From Actinacidiphila glaucinigra (GTDB taxonomy: Bacteria > Actinomycetota > Actinomycetes > Streptomycetales > Streptomycetaceae), in assembly GCF_900188405.1 (NCBI RefSeq), contig NZ_FZOF01000017.1:118919-182918 (forward strand): DNA of 64,000 nucleotides. The letters are read 5' to 3'. The notes below the pieces were generated by a model that searched no databases, was not told where the DNA came from, and saw only the letters and a list, made by a program, of their open reading frames with translations. The position numbers and the translations under genes were made by a program. Each line of letters starts with the position of its first letter. Position 1 is the first letter of the stretch. Shown here piece after piece: positions 62,132 to 64,000 of the stretch.

Positions 62132-62992
62132 ATGGGACTGTCCTGGCAGCAGGGGCCGCTCTCCACCACCCGGATCGGACACTTCCTTGTGCCCGAGCCG
62201 CTTCCCGAGCGGATGCTCTTCGCCGAGCGCCTGCGACGCCGCATGAGGGTTCGGTTCGCGGGCGAGTGGATCGCCGACAGCGAGGACGTGGTGCTGCTCC
62301 ACGAGCCGGGCCGCTACCCGGTCGCGTACTTCCCGCGCTCCGACGTCCTGCCGGAGGCGCTGGTCGCCGGCGACCACGTCACGCGGCACAAGGACCTCGG
62401 GGACACGGCCTGGTTCGCGGTACGGGCCGGCGGCCGGACGACCGAGCGCGCCGCCTGGGAACTGGTCGCGCTCCCGGACCACGCGGCCGACCTCCGGGGA
62501 CGCATCGCCTTCGCCTGGCGGGCGATGGACGCCTTCTACGAGGAGGACGACCGCATCCTCGGCCACGCCGCCGACGCCTACCACCGCATCGACATCCGCG
62601 ACACCTCCCGTCTGCTGGAGGTCCGCTCCGAGGGCCGTGTCGTGGCCCGTTCCGAACACCCCGTGGTGCTGTACGAATCGGGTTTCGCGCCCCGGTGGTA
62701 CGTGCCGCGCGCGGACGTCGACCAGACGGCGCTGACCGCCGTCGAGGACCGGACCTTCTGCCCGTACAAGGGGATCGCCGACTACTACGACATCGGCGGC
62801 GTCCGGAAGGCGGCGTGGTCGTACCGCGACGCCTATGCGGAGGTCGGCCGCGTCGCCGACCTGGTCTCCTTCGAGCCGGACAAGGTCGAGGTCACCCTCG
62901 ACGGCAAGCGGCTGGAACCCGAGCCGGGTCAGCAGGTCCTGCCGCACGGCGTGGACCGCGGCCTGGACACCGACGAGGTACGCCGCCGCTGA
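62132..62992 (+). CDS. Tandem DUF427 domain protein
   Basis: 286-aa soluble protein with two DUF427 copies. The first (about 35-125) has RVRFAGEWIADSEDVVLLHE and YFPRSDVL; the second (about 165-265) has LEVRSEGRVVARSEHPVVLYE, YVPRADVDQTAL, FCPYKGIADYYDI and AWSYRDAY. The second has the canonical CPYKG motif while the first reads TRHKDLGD, so only the second copy may be functional. DUF427 proteins are of unknown function. Followed 43 bp later by an SDR gene in the same direction. Confidence 0.88.
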   Translation: MGLSWQQGPLSTTRIGHFLVPEPLPERMLFAERLRRRMRVRFAGEWIADSEDVVLLHEPGRYPVAYFPRSDVLPEALVAGDHVTRHKDLGDTAWFAVRAGGRTTERAAWELVALPDHAADLRGRIAFAWRAMDAFYEEDDRILGHAADAYHRIDIRDTSRLLEVRSEGRVVARSEHPVVLYESGFAPRWYVPRADVDQTALTAVEDRTFCPYKGIADYYDIGGVRKAAWSYRDAYAEVGRVADLVSFEPDKVEVTLDGKRLEPEPGQQVLPHGVDRGLDTDEVRRR

Positions 62993-63035
62993 CGGCCGCA
63001 CACCGACACACGCCACGAGAACGAGGAGGAATCCC

Positions 63036-63758
63036 ATGTCAGCTTCACTGCAGGACCGGACGGTCCTGGTCGTGGGCCGCGGCAGCGGCATCGCCCGGGC
63101 GGTCGTCGACGCGGCGCTCGCCGAGGGCGCCCGGGTCGTCGCCGCCGGGCGGACGCCGGGGGACCTGGAGGACGCCTACCAGGGCACGGACGTCACCGTA
63201 CGACGGGTCGACCTCACCGACGAGGCCTCGATCGCCGCACTCGCCGAGGACCTCGGCGGCGTCGACCACGTGGTCTCCACGGCGTCCGCCCGGGCCCGCG
63301 GGAAGGTCTCGGAACTGGACCCCGAGGCGATCGTCCTGTCCTTCCGCACCAAGGTGGTCGGGCCGATCATGCTCGCCAAGCACTTCGCCCCGCGTATGCC
63401 CGCGGACGGCTCCTTCGTCCTGTTCTCGGGCGTGGCGGCCCTCGAACCCGACCCGGGCTTCCTCGCCGTGGCCGCGACGAACGGCTCGGTGAACACCGTC
63501 ACGCGCTCGCTGGCCGTCGAGCTCGCCCCGATCCGCGTCAACGCCGTATCGCCCGGCACCATCGACACCGGCGCATGGGACGGGCTGGGCGACGAGGGCA
63601 AGTCCGAGTTCTTCGCCCGCCTGTCCGCGAGCAATCCCGCGCGGCGGATCGGCACGCCGCGGGACGTCGCCCAGGCCGTGGTGTTCGCGATGACCAACAC
63701 GTTCATGACCGGGGTCTCGCTCGCCGTCGACGGCGGCCAGCCGCTGGTGTCAACTTGA
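63036..63758 (+). CDS. SDR family protein lacking the catalytic Tyr-Lys pair
   Basis: 240-aa Rossmann protein with AGGAGG before the start. The cofactor motif reads VLVVGRGSGIARAV. Beta-4 has VVSTASARARG instead of NNAG. Ser remains in FVLFSGVAAL, but where YxxxK should stand the chain reads FLAVAATNGSVN, with no Tyr or Lys. The C terminus (AVSPGTIDTGAWDG; TGVSLAVDGGQPL) is typical. It may be a pseudo-enzyme or use a different mechanism. Probably co-transcribed with the DUF427 gene. Confidence 0.88.
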   Translation: MSASLQDRTVLVVGRGSGIARAVVDAALAEGARVVAAGRTPGDLEDAYQGTDVTVRRVDLTDEASIAALAEDLGGVDHVVSTASARARGKVSELDPEAIVLSFRTKVVGPIMLAKHFAPRMPADGSFVLFSGVAALEPDPGFLAVAATNGSVNTVTRSLAVELAPIRVNAVSPGTIDTGAWDGLGDEGKSEFFARLSASNPARRIGTPRDVAQAVVFAMTNTFMTGVSLAVDGGQPLVST

Positions 63759-63791
63759 CCCGGCCCTGGCGGACCGGGCTTGCAGGTAGGT

Positions 63792-63846
63792 ACACGACTG
63801 GCTGTCGTGTGCTCTCCCGCATCTGAGCCCCTGCTAGGCAGGGGCT
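63792..63846. mobile_element. Hairpins at the right end of an IS200/IS605-type element
   Basis: Two short hairpins: ACACGAC (63792-63798) with GTCGTGT (63804-63810), and AGCCCCTGC-TAG-GCAGGGGCT (63826-63846), the latter spanning the tnpB stop. Subterminal hairpins are the cleavage signals of this family, and the end region also encodes the TnpB guide RNA. The exact element end is not determined. Confidence 0.55.
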
Positions 63847-64000
63847 GGGACGCGTGACGCACGCCCCGCAAGCCACGCAGCCTCGCCCTTACGGGCGATG
63901 TTGCGGGAAGCATTCAGGTCAGCGTGCGCAACGACGCCGCACGACCTGCACTCGAACCGGGCCTGTGAGGCCCGGTTCCTCTTGTCTGTGTACTGGCACT
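63834..64000 (-). CDS. TnpB (IS200/IS605 family RNA-guided nuclease), C-terminal fragment
   Basis: Only the last 55 residues lie in the window: YTDKRNRASQARFECRSC, then GVVAHADLNASRNIARKGEA and a stop at 63834. The zinc-finger Cys pair (CRSC) and the RuvC Asp in HADLNASRNI are characteristic of TnpB. The gene continues beyond base 64000, so whether it is complete cannot be told. TnpB is a guide-RNA-directed DNA nuclease ancestral to Cas12. Confidence 0.88.
   Translation of the reverse strand, partial: CQYTDKRNRASQARFECRSCGVVAHADLNASRNIARKGEAAWLAGRASRVPAPA

Noticed and set aside
1..64000. CRISPR arrays, rRNA genes or a biosynthetic gene cluster
   Set aside because: No regularly spaced repeats, no rRNA-like sequence and no PKS, NRPS or terpene synthase core genes were seen.

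Overview
The window is very GC-rich, high-coding-density DNA with Streptomyces hallmarks: Sec-secreted subtilases and a GH92 mannosidase, many lipoproteins, a SpoIIE-type phosphatase and RsbW-like ATPase, a CGNR-ABATE protein, DUF427 proteins, TTG/GTG starts and several apparently leaderless genes. I read it as a Streptomyces (or close relative) chromosome segment.

Layout. 1-2.3 kb: OmpR-type two-component system (kinase cut by the window edge) divergent from a PepSY protein. 2.3-9.5 kb: histidine phosphatase, then an MBL hydrolase-DUF302-LuxR/TrmB-like regulator operon divergent from a 1255-aa secreted subtilase. 9.6-15.6 kb: oligopeptide ABC importer (binding protein, fused double ATPase, two permeases). 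15.9-19.2 kb: GH92 exo-mannosidase whose promoter is flanked by two LacI-type operators. 19.6-28 kb: an RNA-centred neighbourhood with a methyltransferase, two circularly permuted tRNA genes (20581-20804, minus strand), an unrecognised 243-aa protein ending just upstream of them, GNAT, esterase, macro-domain remnant, lipoprotein, RlmG-like rRNA methyltransferase, archease and the RNA ligase RtcB. 28-35.5 kb: PRC-barrel protein, transketolase, helical-bundle protein, SRPBCC protein, RsbW-like ATPase, serpin, lipoprotein. 35.5-44.4 kb: amino-sugar salvage locus (D-lactate dehydrogenase-like oxidase, AnmK, sodium:solute symporter, BadF-type kinase, RpiR regulator, MurQ). 44.5-50.6 kb: SpoIIE phosphatase, DUF488, hotdog thioesterase, CsbD, SDR/LysR pair. 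50.6-55 kb: frameshifted gene and a second 1238-aa subtilase paralogous to the first. 55-64 kb: TetR/aldehyde dehydrogenase, two tiny ORFs, TMEM175-like channel, VOC protein, LysR, dehalogenase-like hydrolase, CGNR regulator, DUF427 protein, an SDR lacking its catalytic Tyr/Lys, and the 3' end of a TnpB gene running off the window.

Most notable: on the minus strand at 20804-20581 two tRNA genes are each written with the 3' half before the 5' half. Rejoining the halves restores two complete cloverleafs with all the usual tertiary positions (U8-A14, A15-U48, G18G19, U33, T-loop), anticodons reading GAA and CUC, and the flanking leader and trailer can pair to form a splice-site-like helix. RtcB and archease, which ligate tRNA exons elsewhere, lie 5-7 kb away. 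Other coherent systems are the MurNAc/anhydroMurNAc/D-lactate salvage locus and a shared TGGCAC/GTGCCA palindrome upstream of both subtilases.
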